Positions 11,641-24,390 of a stretch of DNA of 64,000 nucleotides are shown one piece after another. The notes beneath the pieces are model-generated. The model was not told the DNA's origin. It worked only from the letters and a program-made list of their open reading frames with translations, and ran no database searches. The stretch covers positions 42,410-106,409 of the forward strand of contig JXTB01000571.1 in the NCBI GenBank assembly GCA_002914805.1, in the 5' to 3' direction. A program made the position numbers and the translations under genes. Position 1 is the first letter of the stretch; each line of letters opens with the position of its first letter. The stretch is from Parasponia andersonii (taxonomy: Eukaryota; Streptophyta; Magnoliopsida; Rosales; Cannabaceae).

Positions 11641-12775
11641 TCCTCTAGGAAATGCAAGAGAGGGGTCATCTCACAAAGCTATCAACTCCGTTTGGTGAAT
11701 AGAGATAGCACCATCATAAAGGCCATAGAAGAAAGAAAGGTGTTGATGATAAATTCTTTGGAATGTAGCTAGCCAAGATCCGACTGGTAGAGTCCATAAT
11801 TTGAAAAGGTTTTGATGATAAATTCTCAAAGATCAGCTTGAACTTGGCGCCCTAGATATTCCAAGCAACACAAAAAGCATGGAGAGAGATCTCATCGACT
11901 TCTTTACACCAAGGACATAAAACCGGAGACAGTTAATGTTTCTCCTTAGCAAATTAATTCTCAATGAAAGGGCTTCATGAAAAGCTCTCCAAAGGCAAAT
12001 CATGACTTTTGCTGGTAGTTTTGTCTTCCACAGATACTTCCACCAATGAAAAACAGAACCAGAAGATAAGCTAGAAGTGTCACAGATATTAGATCTTGCC
12101 GACCTATAATCAGATTTAACTGAGTAAATACCAATAGATTCATAACGCCATAAGTTTATCTTCCGTTGGATTAGGATTAAGTGGGATACATTTTGTAAGG
12201 TTCATGTCAATAAGAAGAAAAACTTGCTCAATAAAAGCTACATTCCACTGATTACCCAATATGAAATAAAAAACTCTCCAAGTATTAGAAAGATGTCCAC
12301 AAAAAGTGATTGGTCTAAAAGAAATTGGTATAGGGATCCAAGGAACTTTAGATAGGCTAACAGACTCCTCATTACCATTAATTAACGAACTTCATGCTTC
12401 ACTAGTTCCATCCCCCATACGATGCTTCTCTAAACAAACAGGAAAAAAAAAAAAAAGCATTAGAGCAAGTAATGATGTCAAGAACAGAGCGACTAGCAAA
12501 GTACTTTGCTTTCAATCGGAAACTAGATAAGGCGCCAAGCCTGCTTACCAACCATTGCCTGGTTAAAATCACTAAGTACTCGAAAACCCATCCCACCATC
12601 ATGCTTCAGTGTACACGACAAATCCCAACTAGTCCAATGAATTTTGATGTCATTCTCCTGTCAAGCTCTCTACATAAAGTCAAAGGCAGCTTTAAAATAC
12701 TCATAGTATAAGTAGGTTTCAAAAGGAATACTGCTTTAATCAAAACTTATTTGCCCCAGTTTTGCATAAAAACAT
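11640..12775 (-). pseudogene. L1-type LINE ORF2 fragment: end of RT and zinc-binding RT domain
   Basis: Reading the minus strand, KAVFLLKPTYTMS and a GGMGF-type block near 12760-12580 match the post-RT region of plant LINE ORF2. At 12048-11945 one frame reads HWWKYLWKTKLPAKVMICLW and then RAFHEALSLRINLLRR, the classic zf-RVT block. A following C-P-W-C...H-A-F-C pattern appears in another frame, so at least one frameshift and several stops separate the pieces. RT catalytic core and ORF1 are absent. A dead fragment without regulatory context; product recognition is secure, extent is approximate. Confidence 0.75.
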
Positions 12776-12937
12776 TCAAAGCTTTTAATTTTTTTAAGGT
12801 TTAGTTACTAATTTTGAATTCTACTTAAGAAAATGCTAAAAGATACCAATGAACCCACAACTTTATCAATGTATGGCTTGAGCATTAGTGATACATATAG
12901 TAGTTCTTCTACTTAATATGAAATAGGGATAATTATA

Positions 12938-13271
12938 AAAAAAAAAATACCCTAAAATTTGAGTGTTTTGCAATTTAAACCTTGAAATTTGGACTTTTCA
13001 AAATAGTACTGCGAGATTAAGAATTTCTGAAAATTAATACTCTGGGTTGATTTTTGAATAATTTTAACTTAAAAAATATAATAATATCTTCCTAATTAAG
13101 ATGAATAATATGGATTAATCTAGTTTTGATGGAGGATATTATTATTTTTTCGTTCCTAAAATTGGCCAAAAAATTTGTACATGGTATTAATTTTCAAAAT
13201 ATATTATTTTACAAAGTTCAAATTTCAGGGTTTAAATCACAAAATACTCAAATTTTAGAGTATTTTTTTGC
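12938..13271. mobile_element. MITE with long terminal inverted repeats
   Basis: About 334 bp. The left end reads TACCCTAAAATTTGAGTGTT and the right end, reverse-complemented, TACTCTAAAATTTGAGTATT. The similarity continues for about 70-90 bp into each arm (TTTAAACCYTGAAATTTGRA). A TA-rich run follows the right end. Superfamily not determined; the centre is non-coding. Confidence 0.6.
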
Positions 13272-13279
13272 ACATATCC

Positions 13280-13310
<31 letters not shown>

Positions 13311-13903
13311 AAAAGAGAAACTCAAATAATAATTTTTGTAAATTCACAATGAAAAGGTAAAATGCGTTTGTTTGAGATAGGATTATGTACAAAATGTGAT
13401 TAATGATACGATTTTTTTCGATCAACAACGTATTAAATGATACTCATTAGATGGAAATCAAAGAGTGAAGAAACTTATAATTGGATAGATTAACAAAACT
13501 ACCTATGGCAGTTAGGCCCATATACATATAAGCTCAACTTTTGAGAAAACATTTTGATGAGGGTTATATTTGTGAAAAAAAAAAATAATGAAAACATATT
13601 CTAAGAGAGCTATATTTGTACCTTTAGTGGCGTAAAGATATCTCTTTAGTAGTACCAAAAAATAATAATTAAAAAGACCTAAATTGGACAAAATTTACTA
13701 GATACAAAACGCTCACCACTGCCCGGTTTTTAAGAGTCTTTAATTCAAGCTTTTTTCTTTTTTTTTTCCCCCCTTTTTCTTTTCTCCAATCTCCCTCCCT
13801 ATCTTCCCCAATCCAGTTAATTATTTCTTCTTTTCACTTTTTTTTTTTTATACTTTTTATTGTTTTTTCTTAGAGGATCGAATCTATTAGTAATTGAACT
13901 AAG
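13272..13903. other. AT-rich intergenic DNA
   Basis: Microsatellite (TA)n at 13278-13307 and a pyrimidine-rich stretch at 13740-13860. Nothing else recognised. Confidence 0.5.
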
Positions 13904-14032
13904 GTGAAAACCTCACTTTGGTCCTTAAATTATAAATTGTGTTGTGTTGGTCTTTAAACTATTAAAAGTATTTTATTTTAGTTCTTTTTGATAAATATTT
14001 TGTTTGATTATTAATAGAATGAGCATGTGAGT

Positions 14033-16283
14033 TGTCACAATCCAAAATCCTAGGTCATGACTTTTTAGTAGTCTAAGTGTAAATTAATATAAATAAGGAA
14101 TTTTACAAAATTCAGAGAAAATCCAGTACTTGGATATTTCATTTTAGTCCTTGACTAATTAGAAATTCTATAAAAAGGGAACGTATCTTTAGTTTAATTT
14201 ATTAAAAGAGATAGGCCAATTATCATTTGATGAAACATAGTTAATTTGTACAAAAACTTGATTTGATAAAAAACTTTTGTGTTGATTAAAATAAAATTCG
14301 TAAATCTTGAGTCGGAAAGTCCAAAAATTGATTTACAGAATTAATCAAAATTTTCAAGCACTTAAAACTTTAAAAATATGCTCCTTGGGAACTATAGGGT
14401 CCCATATATATATATATATATATACCAAATCCTCAAATAGTAGTAAATAAATCCTCATACATTCACTTAGTAGACTCAATGAATTTGACTAAATAGTTAG
14501 ACATGGAGAAAGAGTGAGACAAAAAAAGTACCAACACAAAGAGGAATAAGACCACGAGCCTAAGCCAAGCGACTTGCCTAGCCATCGATACAACTGACTC
14601 GAATAAGTAATCACTTGAAAAGGAGGGGGGGAGGGAAGAGAAGGGGTGAGCTCGAAAACTCAGTAGAAAAACTGTTACCTCAATCAAAACTTTTTTTTAG
14701 TGATGGAAAGCCCCTGCATGGTTAGTTTAATCCAAAATAACTTTGCAAAACCATATGTGCATATATTCATAAAATATCCAAAACTGAGAGTTCATATACA
14801 CATACATATATATAGAGATACGGAAATCATAATATCAAAAAACTAATCAGTCCACAAACACATGACACAAATCCACCCATACTCATGAGTTCACCATCTC
14901 TCATCAATGGAAACCAAGATGTTGGCACTGCGTGTACCATACAGCCTGCCTGACACCTAGCCCATAACCGAAGGGGACACCCGTGTTAACTACACCTGCC
15001 AAATGGAGAGGTACTCAGAAGAAATACCCCGCATGGGTTCACGGACTCTGACCGTCGGTAGGGCTGTAACGCCATACTGTAAAATCCTCATGATACTAAC
15101 CTAGAACTCATGTGTGATCCTATGACATATGTACTCTGAACTGATGTGTAAAAGTAGCCATACAGTAAATTAAGTTCAAATGATGCTCTGATTTTTAATA
15201 AAATAATTCATTAAATTTTGTAGAAAAATGGGCAGCATAACGGCCCTATTTTAACATACCCAAAAATAACCTGCACTCAGAAAATTCCCATAGCAATCCA
15301 ATATATAAATCATACCATTCAATTCCATCATAGATATTTAAAAGTTATAAAATCACATTTATTCTCATATGTTGCAGAAATAAGTTTTATTCAAAAGGAC
15401 GTAAAAGAGAGGTAACCGAATCCCTACCTCACTAGAATAGCGATACCACGCTTTGGATGCTCAAGGTGCTGTTGGACGATCACTCGGAGGGTCGGGAACT
15501 AATCCCATACTCTTGTTCGCCCTCTTGCGAAAAACCAACTTCTCACCAGAGCTTCAATTCTACAAATGGACCTCTTTACTGAATTCCTAGCACCCAAAAT
15601 AGCTAGGTTAGACATACGACTTGTCCAATTCGAGTCCGGACCTACAGCGGACTGGTGGCATGCAAAATGAAAAAAAATCTCGATCGTCTGATCTCGATTT
15701 TCATGCCAATCACCAAATGACACAATATATATAAAACTTCTCTATTTTCCGAGTATATTCCAAAAATGACAACAAAAATAAAATCTAACGGTTGGATCGA
15801 AAACTAAAATTCAAAACTCAAAATATCCTAAAATGGTAACTTTCAATCCGGGTAAAATGGGATCGAGAAATATGTACCTTGAGATTTCTCTCGACGAAAC
15901 GAACCCAACGAGCCTAAGAACGCAGCTTGAAACGGCCAGAATCGTCGCCAGAAATCAAAACTTCCTACAGCCAAAAACGGCGTTTTCCGGCGATGTGGCT
16001 CTCGGCAGTGACTGGAGGTGGGCTGTATGGCCTCTTGGCGACATGGAGGAGCTCGCCGGGCAGTGGGCTAGCTGGATAGAGCTCGGAGCAGCAACGGCAG
16101 TTCCTCTGGTCTTCGGCCGAGAGAGAGAGAGACGAGAGAGGGAGAGAGTGTAATCGAGAGGGAGAGGGGAAACAAAGGAGAGAGAGAGAGAGAGAGAAAT
16201 GATATATATATGTAATCTGATTTTTTTTTTTAAAAAAGATGGTCAAATGAGCATTCTACCGCTAAAAAAATTGGGTTTTTACA
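14033..16283 (-). repeat. 3' LTR of the LARD-like element
   Basis: 2251 bp, direct repeat of 20131-22409. It contains a TA run near 14405-14425 and a GA-rich run near 16120-16200, both shared in place with the other LTR. Confidence 0.9.
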
Positions 16284-19200
16284 TTCTCCCCTCTTTATAG
16301 GAATTTCATCCTGAAATTCAAGTACAACTCGAGAGCAAGAACAATATTCTAAGATATAGCCACTGAGAGTGTAGGGAATACTTGACTACAGAATTTACGA
16401 GTAGGAAACCGAACGTGAGTTGATGAAAGCGTGAAATAGATGGTCCTCACTTGGCATCAAAGCCCCACCAACATACCATACTGCACTATGGTATGGTATA
16501 AGGACGCACATGGAAAGATCAAAATTATAAGATGGCTCAACAATAGGCACAATAATCTCAACACCCATAGTTGGAAACGACAACCTCAAGTATGTAAGTA
16601 GTCAAAAGATAATGGTAATAACCATGGCTAGAAGCCGAGAATACAAGACTCTGAACACTGATTGTAAGGTACCAAACTAGGACAACAGACTAAACATCAG
16701 ATACAAGAATACCGTCTCCTTGATCATACCAAATCAATAATCTCCTGGGACATACCCATTTGTCTGCAACTAGTTTCCGGTCCTAGACAATCTCTGAGTC
16801 AATGACTCTAACAAGAGTCTCATTTCAAGCACAGAACACAATAGAATAGAGTTAAAACGAAGAATAAGGATCCTTGTGTTACACCACACAAGATAAATGA
16901 GTTTAGAGATTGGAGGTAATAAAGAGAGATCAATAGTTCACAACCATTTTCTTTCTCTGATTAGAGCAAGGAATAACACAAAACACAAACTACTTCTAGT
17001 CAAATACAAGACTAAAACACACAAACAGGAAATCACCACACAAAACATTAGTGTAAACTTCAATCTCAAATACAACCATCCAAACATGAGAAATTTCAGA
17101 AGCATTTCAAACCTTTTACCTAGTGTAAAGCCTCATTAAAGAAAATAAAAATGAATGCTGACCCAAAGACTCTACAAGTCCTTGATATAAAGAAAACTCT
17201 ATGGACACAATCCAATGTCTTAGAAATATGCACATAACTGAAATCGACACTTAAAGCCCCAAAAATAAGGTTCTAATAGGATAAGCTACCTGGTACCACC
17301 CTCAAGTGACGCATATCTCCCATGAAACCTCATTTCAATTTTTTTTATATAAATAATTTTGAAAATATTTTTGAAAACATTGAATGTAAAAAGTGCTGGG
17401 GCCTAGGAATACTACACTAGTTCACAATATGGTTTCTCCCTGGCCATAGGTAAACTACACCTGAACTTTGAGTGCCCTTTACAATATAAACGTAGAGTCC
17501 AACGACTCTTAAGATAAAAATCTATAAGTGATATCAGTCCAATCACCATTAGCCATATAACAATATCTAATTTAAATCCAATAAGAGAATTATATCCAAT
17601 TCAACATCAACATTTAGTAAAATTTTTCTCCATGCACATATGATGACAATCTGTGGTAAACACAAGCATCAACCTAAGGTTGAGTGATACACCGTAACCA
17701 TGTAGTAAAACAAATATGGAATGCATGAAAAAGATACTAGTTTGTCCCACATAACCAATAAAACAGACATTTATCACGTAATCCACACATACTTGATAAA
17801 ATAATAAATGAGGCCATATTTAAATCACCATTGTCGATTTTCTTTACAAAATTAGTAAGGAATTTGGACCTCAGTCCATATCACAACTAAACACAATGTA
17901 ATAGTTTTATAGAATTCCAAAATATTCTCCAAACTAATTAAACAAGTTTCTCAAAAAAAAAAAGTTTGAAAGTTCACACTTTTTTTTTAACATACGGAAG
18001 GAAAAATTAGGTCGTTTAGAAAATATTAAAGTGTGAAACATTGCCAAAGCATTTTCTCAAGGTAGGTAAAACAAACACCGATTCTTACTTAACCCTTTAA
18101 AATAAGAATTAAAAGTTCATGAAGTTTTATACTAGGCATAACAAACTAATTAACATATATATGAACTCCATACACTGGAAAGCTAGAATCAAATCTTCAA
18201 GAAGAATATCACATACTCAAATGCACCACTCAAGCCTTATTAAACATAAAGCCAATGCATATAACTCAAAACCTATCAAATATATAACCAAGACATATAA
18301 CTCAATGCCTTTCATTGATTTTGCAAATCAAAATTTTATCCTCCTCCTAGTTTTCTCAACACTGGGGAGACTGGCCAAAACTAATCATACAATGCCCAAA
18401 ACCCAACTAAAACCAATCCCACATAACTCTAATGTAATTTTGTTCACACTGTGGGAAATTAAGTTAATATGAGTCAATATACTAAACAATCCAAAAATAC
18501 CAAGGGACCATACATTAACCAATAAGGTAAACCACATCAAAGCAAGCTTAGAAGAAATATGCAATTGGAACCATCGAACACCCAAGGCACAAGTGACAAG
18601 CTGCACAGAATTTAAATCAAAATTCTCAATTCAAATGCTTTCAACGCAAACAGTCATATAAATTTTCATTCCGTAGGCAATACATTCTAGAGAAAATCAG
18701 AAGTACAAATCTTCAAACACACTCGTGAAGCTAATGATTTTCCCCCAAAATCATCTTCAATCTACACCAAAGTTTACCGAGTATTCAAACATGCGAATAT
18801 CCTTATTCAAAACTTTTCTTAAGTAACTTACATTCATTCGTTTATATCTCAAGTAAACTCGTGAGTCAATTTACAAAAATATTCATTTGATCTCAAATCA
18901 AGTATTAAGTAGGGATTGAAAAATACTTAGTAATCTACTAAGTCCAAAAATTAGAGAAGGTACTTGAAAAGTTTGATTTATGTATATACATTCATAGAAA
19001 TAAACTACTTTGGTCTAGAGGTCCTTCAAATCAACACTACCTAATGTAAAATAAAACCTCACTATTATACAAATAAGTTAGTAGTTTCACAAGACTTGGT
19101 CTCAAAGTAGCATATTAGTTTAAAATAATAGCTCTTTTGAAAAAGTGTATTAATTTTACCCAACTAATACTTGAGTTTAAAATGCTCATAATCCCTTTAA

Positions 19201-20130
19201 AAACAAACATGTCACTTTGGTCAAATACAAAACATCATTTAAAATGTTAATTGTCAACTTGAAATTTTCAAAAGCTCCAAAATCAAATGACTCAGCTTTT
19301 TTTTTTTTTTTTTAAAAAAATCTCACAGAACTCTCAATAAGTCAATAAGTCTCATTCAAAGAACCTTAATAACAGAACCAGATGAAACTAGAAAAATGTA
19401 GTCACTATAGTTAAACAATGTCTCAAATTACCAAACCAACCACTTAATCAACGAGCATGCTATGCAAAAAGGTATCATCGATGCAAACACTCAAATGTAG
19501 AGCCAAGTCATGATGCATCCAAATCAAGTGATCACGAAGATGTCAAATTTTAAGAAAATACTATCTCTGTCTAATAAACACCAATAAAGTTAAGCCACAA
19601 CAGTGAAGTGCAAATACTAAACCAATGTATCACAAGCTGAAATTCTCGAGAAAATATAACCACAATCAAATGCTACAAACAAAACTGACCACAAAACCCG
19701 AGATACAGCATATAGATAACCCATAAGACAGTCAAACACAACAACTAAGGTATAGGACTCCGAATTGCTCCCTTTAGAACCCACGAGGTTCACGTAGCCC
19801 ACAATCTGAATGGACGGAAGAGTACAAGAACAAACATCCATTCGAAACGAAAGATTATGCTAAGAGCAGAAATCAATAGTCTCATGTCAACCCGACACTT
19901 TAGAGACTGACACTTCTGGAAAGTCACCATCCCAAAGAGACCAGAATTTCGCTTTGAAAAAGGTTCAAGAGAGGACTTGGAAGGAAGTAGAGTAAAAATA
20001 TCTTATCTAGCCAATTCCTAAGTGATGTATGAGTTATTTATCAAAATCATTTCCAAAATATTTTTAAACACTAAAAATTTACACAGGCTCGATCCCAGAC
20101 GGATCTGAAGCCGTGCTCTGATACCAATTT
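16284..20130 (-). other. Non-coding internal domain of the LARD-like element
   Basis: 3847 bp with a purine tract at one end and a Met primer site at the other. No open frame resembles gag, protease, RT or integrase on either strand; the short open frames are AT-rich noise. Confidence 0.8.
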
Positions 20131-22409
20131 TGTCACAGCCCAAAATCCTAGGCCGTGACTTTTTAGTAATTCTGAGTGTAAATTAATATAAATAAGGAAT
20201 TTTACAAAATTCGGAGAAAACCCAGTATTTGGATATTTTATTTTAGTCCTTGACTCATTAGAAATTCTATAAAAAGAGAACGCATCTTTAGTTTAATTTA
20301 TTAAGAGAGATAGGCCAATTAACATTTGCTGAAACATAGTTAATTTGTAAGAAAACTTGATTTGATAAAAAAACTTTTGTGTTGATTAAAATAAAGTTCG
20401 TAAATCTTGAGTCAGAAAGTCCAAAAATTGATTTACAGAATTAATCAAAATTTCTAAGTACTTAAAACTTTAAAAATATGCTCCTTAGGAACTATAGGGT
20501 CCTATATATATATATATATGTACCAAACTCTCAAATAGTAGTAAATACATCCTCATACATTCACTTAGTAGACTCAATGAACTTTACTAAACAGTTAGAC
20601 ATAGAGAAAGAGTGAGATAAAGAAAAGTACCAACCCAAGGAGGAATAAGACCACGAGCCTAAACCAAGCGACTTGCCTAGCTATCGATACAACTGACTCG
20701 AATGAGTGATCACCTGAAAAGGGGGAAAAAGAGAAGAGGTGAGCTCGAAAGCTCAGTAGAAAAGCTGTTACCTTAATTAAAACCTTTTTTTAGTGATGGA
20801 AAGCTCTTGCATGGTTAATTTAATCCAAAATAACTTTGAAAAACCATATGTGCATAGATTCATAAAATATGCAAAACTGAGAGTCTATATGCACATACAT
20901 ATATATAGAGGTCCGGAAAACATAATATCCTAAAACTAATCAGTCTATAAACACATAACACAAATCCACCCATACCCATAAGTTCATCACCTCTCATCAA
21001 TGAAAACCAGGGTGTTGGCACTACGTGTGCCATACTACCTGCCTGACACCTAGCCCATAACCGGAGGGGATACCCGTGTGTCGCATACCAAATCTGGAGG
21101 GGCAACTGCATTGCCTATGCCTGCCAATTGGGGAGGTAATTAGAAGAAATACCCCGCACGGGTTCATGGACTCTCACTGTCGGTGGGGCCACAGTGCCAC
21201 ATTGTAAAAACCCCATGATACTAACCTAGGACTCATGTGTGATCCTATGACTCGTGTACTCTGAACTGATGTGTATAAGTAGCCATGCAGTAAATTAAGT
21301 TCAAATGATGCTCTGATTTTGAATAAAATAATTCATTAAATTTTGTAGAAAAATGGGCAGCATAACAACCCTATTTTAACATACCCAAAAATGATCTGCA
21401 CTCAGAAAATTCCCAAAACAATCAAATATATAAATCATACCATTCAATTCCGTCACAGATATTTAAAAGTTCTAAAATCACATTTGTTCTCATATATTGC
21501 AGAAAATAAGTTTTATTCAAAATGACGAAAAAGAGAGGTAACCGAATCCCTACCTCACTAGAATAGCGATACCATGCTATTGGATGCTCAAGGTGTCGTT
21601 GGACGATCACTCGGAGGGTCAGGAACTAATCCCACGCCCTTGATTGCCTTCTTGCGAAAAACCAACTTCTCACCGGAGCTTCAATTCTACAAGCCGACCT
21701 CTTTACTAAATTCCTAGCACCCAAAATATCTAGGTTAGACATATGACTTATCCAATTCGGGTCCGGGTTACACCGGACTGGTGGTATGTAAAATGAGATA
21801 AATCTCGACCATCCAATCTCAATTTTTGTGCCGATCGCCAAACGACACAATATATATATATATCAAACTTCTCCATTTTCTGAGTACATTCCAAAAATGA
21901 CAACAAAAACGAAATCTAATAGTCGAATTAAAAACTAAAATTCAAAACTCAAAATACCCTAAAATAGCAACTTTCAATCTGGGCAAAATGAGATCAAGAA
22001 ATATATACCTTGAGATTTTTCTCGACGATACAAACCCAACGAGCCCAAAAACGCGGCTTGAAACGTCCAAAATCGTCGCCAAAAATCAAAACTTCACATG
22101 GCCAAAAATTGCATTTTTCGGCGATGTGGCTCTCGGCAGTTACAGGAGGTGAGCGGTGCGGCCTCTTGACGATATGGGAGGAGCTCACGGGGCGGTAGGC
22201 TAGCCAGACGGAGCTCAGAGCAGCGGCGGCAGTTCCTCCAGTCTTCAGTCGAGCGAGAGAGAGACGAGAGAGGGAGAGAGTGTAATCGGGAGAGAGAGGG
22301 GAAATAGAGAAGAGAGAGAGAAATGATATATATATATATATATATGTAAGCTGATTTTTTTTAAAGATGGTCAAATGACCATTCTACCCTAAAAAATTGG
22401 GTTTTTACA
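20131..22409 (-). repeat. 5' LTR of the LARD-like element
   Basis: 2279 bp, direct repeat of 14033-16283. Assigned as 5' because the primer site lies just inside it. Confidence 0.9.
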
Positions 22410-22629
22410 TGAGTTGTATTTTTTTTATTTTGTATTAATGATTTCAATAAAACATTATATTTTGGACAGATCTATATTGTATTTTTGTCCAATGTGCAAC
22501 TAATTTTCGTTAAACTATTAATTTAAAACTAATTAAATTTATGTTCTAATCTCTTTATATTGATAAACTATGTTTCTGCATATGAAATAAGTACAACAAA
22601 ATAGCAAAGGTGTCTCTTATACTCATTCT

Positions 22630-22823
22630 ATTTTTTTTAATAAAGTGGGTCTTAACTAATAATCTCTCTTTATTACAAATTAAAGGAAAATACATATTAC
22701 TACCTAATCTTCATCTCACTCTATTAGGGATAATAAATTTTCATATATACCCCCTGGTGTGACTTAAACCTAGGACCGATATTCCAAATAGTGGGTACTC
22801 TTACCACGTGAGCCAATCTAGTT
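22630..22823 (-). mobile_element. tRNA-derived SINE
   Basis: 194 bp on the minus strand. Its head carries an A-box-like TGGCTCACGTGG and a B-box-like GGTTTAAGTCA, spaced as in a tRNA-derived pol III promoter. It ends in a short A run (complement at 22631-22638). The flanks are a 19-bp direct repeat matching at 18 positions: 22611-22629 and 22824-22842 (TGTCTC, T/A, then TATACTCATTCT). Related to 2453-2641. The SINE lies inside the old inverted-repeat element. Confidence 0.85.
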
Positions 22824-23128
22824 TGTCTCATATACTCATTCTGCTAAGAATATATATAACAAAAATGAATAAAATAAAACTTTTCTAATAGTTTAAATAT
22901 TAAAACAATGCAATTCAAAATTTAAGAACCAAAATGAGATTTTTCTTATGACCAATAGGTCATTTTTTTTAGCTTGAAGAAAGTTCTTGTTTTTTTCAAT
23001 CCTCATTTTTCTAAAAGATATTTTAGGTTACTTATCTACATCATTACACCTATATTAATAAGATTTGCATACATATTTTTCTTGAAATGAACTTTGAGTT
23101 TTGTTTGTAGTGTGCATTGGAGTGGATG

Positions 23129-23614
23129 CAATGACAGAGCCACAACTTATTTTAAGCAGGCGCATGCATACTAAGCCCAAAAAAAAAAAAAAAAAAATGC
23201 CCTAACTTTTTTCTTCACATATTTTTCTCACCTAAATGAAACAATTGAGTTCTTAAAATTAATTTAGATAAAAAAAATGTATAAATTTTAGAAATATTTA
23301 CTCTGATGTGAAAATAATTGTAGTTATTAACATAGTTAATTAGATTTTTCAGTAAAATAATAAGGATATAATTGAAATTTTAATTATCAAGTGAGGCCTT
23401 AACTTGAATTTTCTAAATATATGCATGTTTAACTGAATTTTCTAAAGATTTGCATGTAAAACTCAAAATTTAAAAGTTGAGAAGGGTCAAGTGGGAGCAT
23501 TTATTGAAATTTACTAGTTAGGTTATATTTTGAATTTTCTTAAAATTTATATATAAAATTAAAATGTTAAAAATTTGAGAGGCGTTAATTCGCCTCCTCC
23601 TCTCTCCGCCCCTG
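23129..23614. mobile_element. Non-autonomous hAT-like element 1
   Basis: 486 bp with short terminal inverted repeats (CAATGACAGAGCC; right end complement CAGGGGCGGAGAG). Flanking 8-bp sequences AGTGGATG (23121-23128) and ATTGGATG (23615-23622) match at 7 of 8, as expected of an aged hAT target duplication. Non-coding, with a poly-A run at 23180-23198. Same terminal type as 56288-56951. Confidence 0.7.
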
Positions 23615-23622
23615 ATTGGATG

Positions 23623-24000
23623 GATGTATTCCAATGATATGCCCAAATATAAAACGAATGAGGAGAAGAATCGACAGGGATTCTACGGAAAAGGATTCCA
23701 CATATAACATATAATCTTGAATAAAGAAGAAAAAGTGACTAGATTTTTTTTTCCGGGCTAGAATTCCTGTACTAATTATCAAAGGCTCTTCCTCATCTAT
23801 CTCATATGCGCCTTATTTATTAATAACCGTTTGTTAAAAATATTATTTTACATAATCAAAAAAAAGTTTTTAGTGGAGGGGCATAAAAACAACGCTTGTC
23901 CCTCGAACGCCGCATGCAAATTAATAAATGCATATGATCATTCGAATAGATTTGATCAGTAGGTTTCGTGTTCTATTGAACTGGGTTTCTAGTACCCAAT
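23623..24000. other. Intergenic DNA
   Basis: Ordinary AT-rich sequence; no gene recognised. Confidence 0.4.
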
Positions 24001-24120
24001 ATCAATTAATAAAAATTTACTTATTCTTTATTTGGTTTAGAAAAAAAAAATATGTTTCCACCATCACACCATCGATTAATAAAAATTTACCTATTCTTTA
24101 TTTGGTTTAGGAAAAAAAAA
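24001..24120 (+). repeat. Two-copy direct repeat of about 60-70 bp
   Basis: AATAAAAATTTACTTATTC with TTTATTTGGTTTAGAAAAA (24005-24050) recurs almost unchanged at 24077-24120. A small local duplication, non-coding. Confidence 0.75.
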
Positions 24121-24270
24121 TTCTGTATTTTTTTTGTTTTTTCATACAAACTCTCTTTCTTATTTGTGTGCAGGGTTTCTATTGTATTATTTATTATATT
24201 TTCTCTTTAGTCCTAGAATGGATTTATTAATTCAAATTCATAATCTTTAAAATGTGGGTAAATTTTTACT

Positions 24271-24390
24271 TAGAAAAATAATTTGACAAAGAAGATGTGC
24301 CTATATGTGTGAGAAAAATAATTTGACAAAGAAGATGTGCCTATATGTGTGAGAAAAATAATTTGACAAAGAAGATGTGCCTATATGTGT
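24271..24390 (+). repeat. Minisatellite, three perfect 40-bp units
   Basis: Unit GAGAAAAATAATTTGACAAA followed by GAAGATGTGCCTATATGTGT, three copies head to tail. Only the first base of the first unit differs. There are no spacers, so it is not a CRISPR array. The perfect identity implies a recent duplication. Confidence 0.95.

Larger units (their letters stand above)
14033..22409 (-). mobile_element. Non-autonomous LTR retrotransposon (LARD-like), structurally whole, family 1 copy B
   Basis: Direct terminal repeats 14033-16283 (2251 bp) and 20131-22409 (2279 bp), both running TGTCACA...GGTTTTTACA on the plus strand. The flanking 5-bp duplication TGAGT is at 14028-14032 and 22410-22414. A complement of the initiator-Met primer site, GCTCTGATACCA, lies at 20115-20126, 4 nt inside the right LTR. 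A purine tract (minus strand ATAAAGAGGGGAGAA) abuts the left LTR. So the element reads on the minus strand. The internal 3847 bp carry no gag or pol. The LTRs differ at roughly 8% over about 200 aligned bases inspected by eye, which at 1.3e-8 per site per year gives about 3 million years (crude). It must have moved with proteins made by another element. Confidence 0.9.
13904..22950. mobile_element. Old inverted-repeat element split by later insertions
   Basis: The left arm (13904-13970: CTCACTTTGGTCCTTAAATT and then ...TCTTTAAACTATT) is matched in inverted orientation by 22885-22950 (complement CTCATTTTGGTTCTTAAATT ... TTTAAACTATT). Removing the LTR element at 14033-22409 (with one TGAGT copy) and the SINE at 22630-22823 leaves an element of roughly 450 bp. 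Non-coding, superfamily not determined. Confidence 0.55.

Noticed and set aside
15833-16246. Open frames of about 100 codons on both strands
   Set aside because: They lie in the GA-rich part of an LTR and recur in diverged form in the partner LTR; no family resemblance.
22755-22823. tRNA gene-like boxes
   Set aside because: Part of a SINE head with a flanking 19-bp target duplication; no cloverleaf-quality tRNA.
24271-24390. CRISPR-like repeat
   Set aside because: Units abut without spacers; plant minisatellite.
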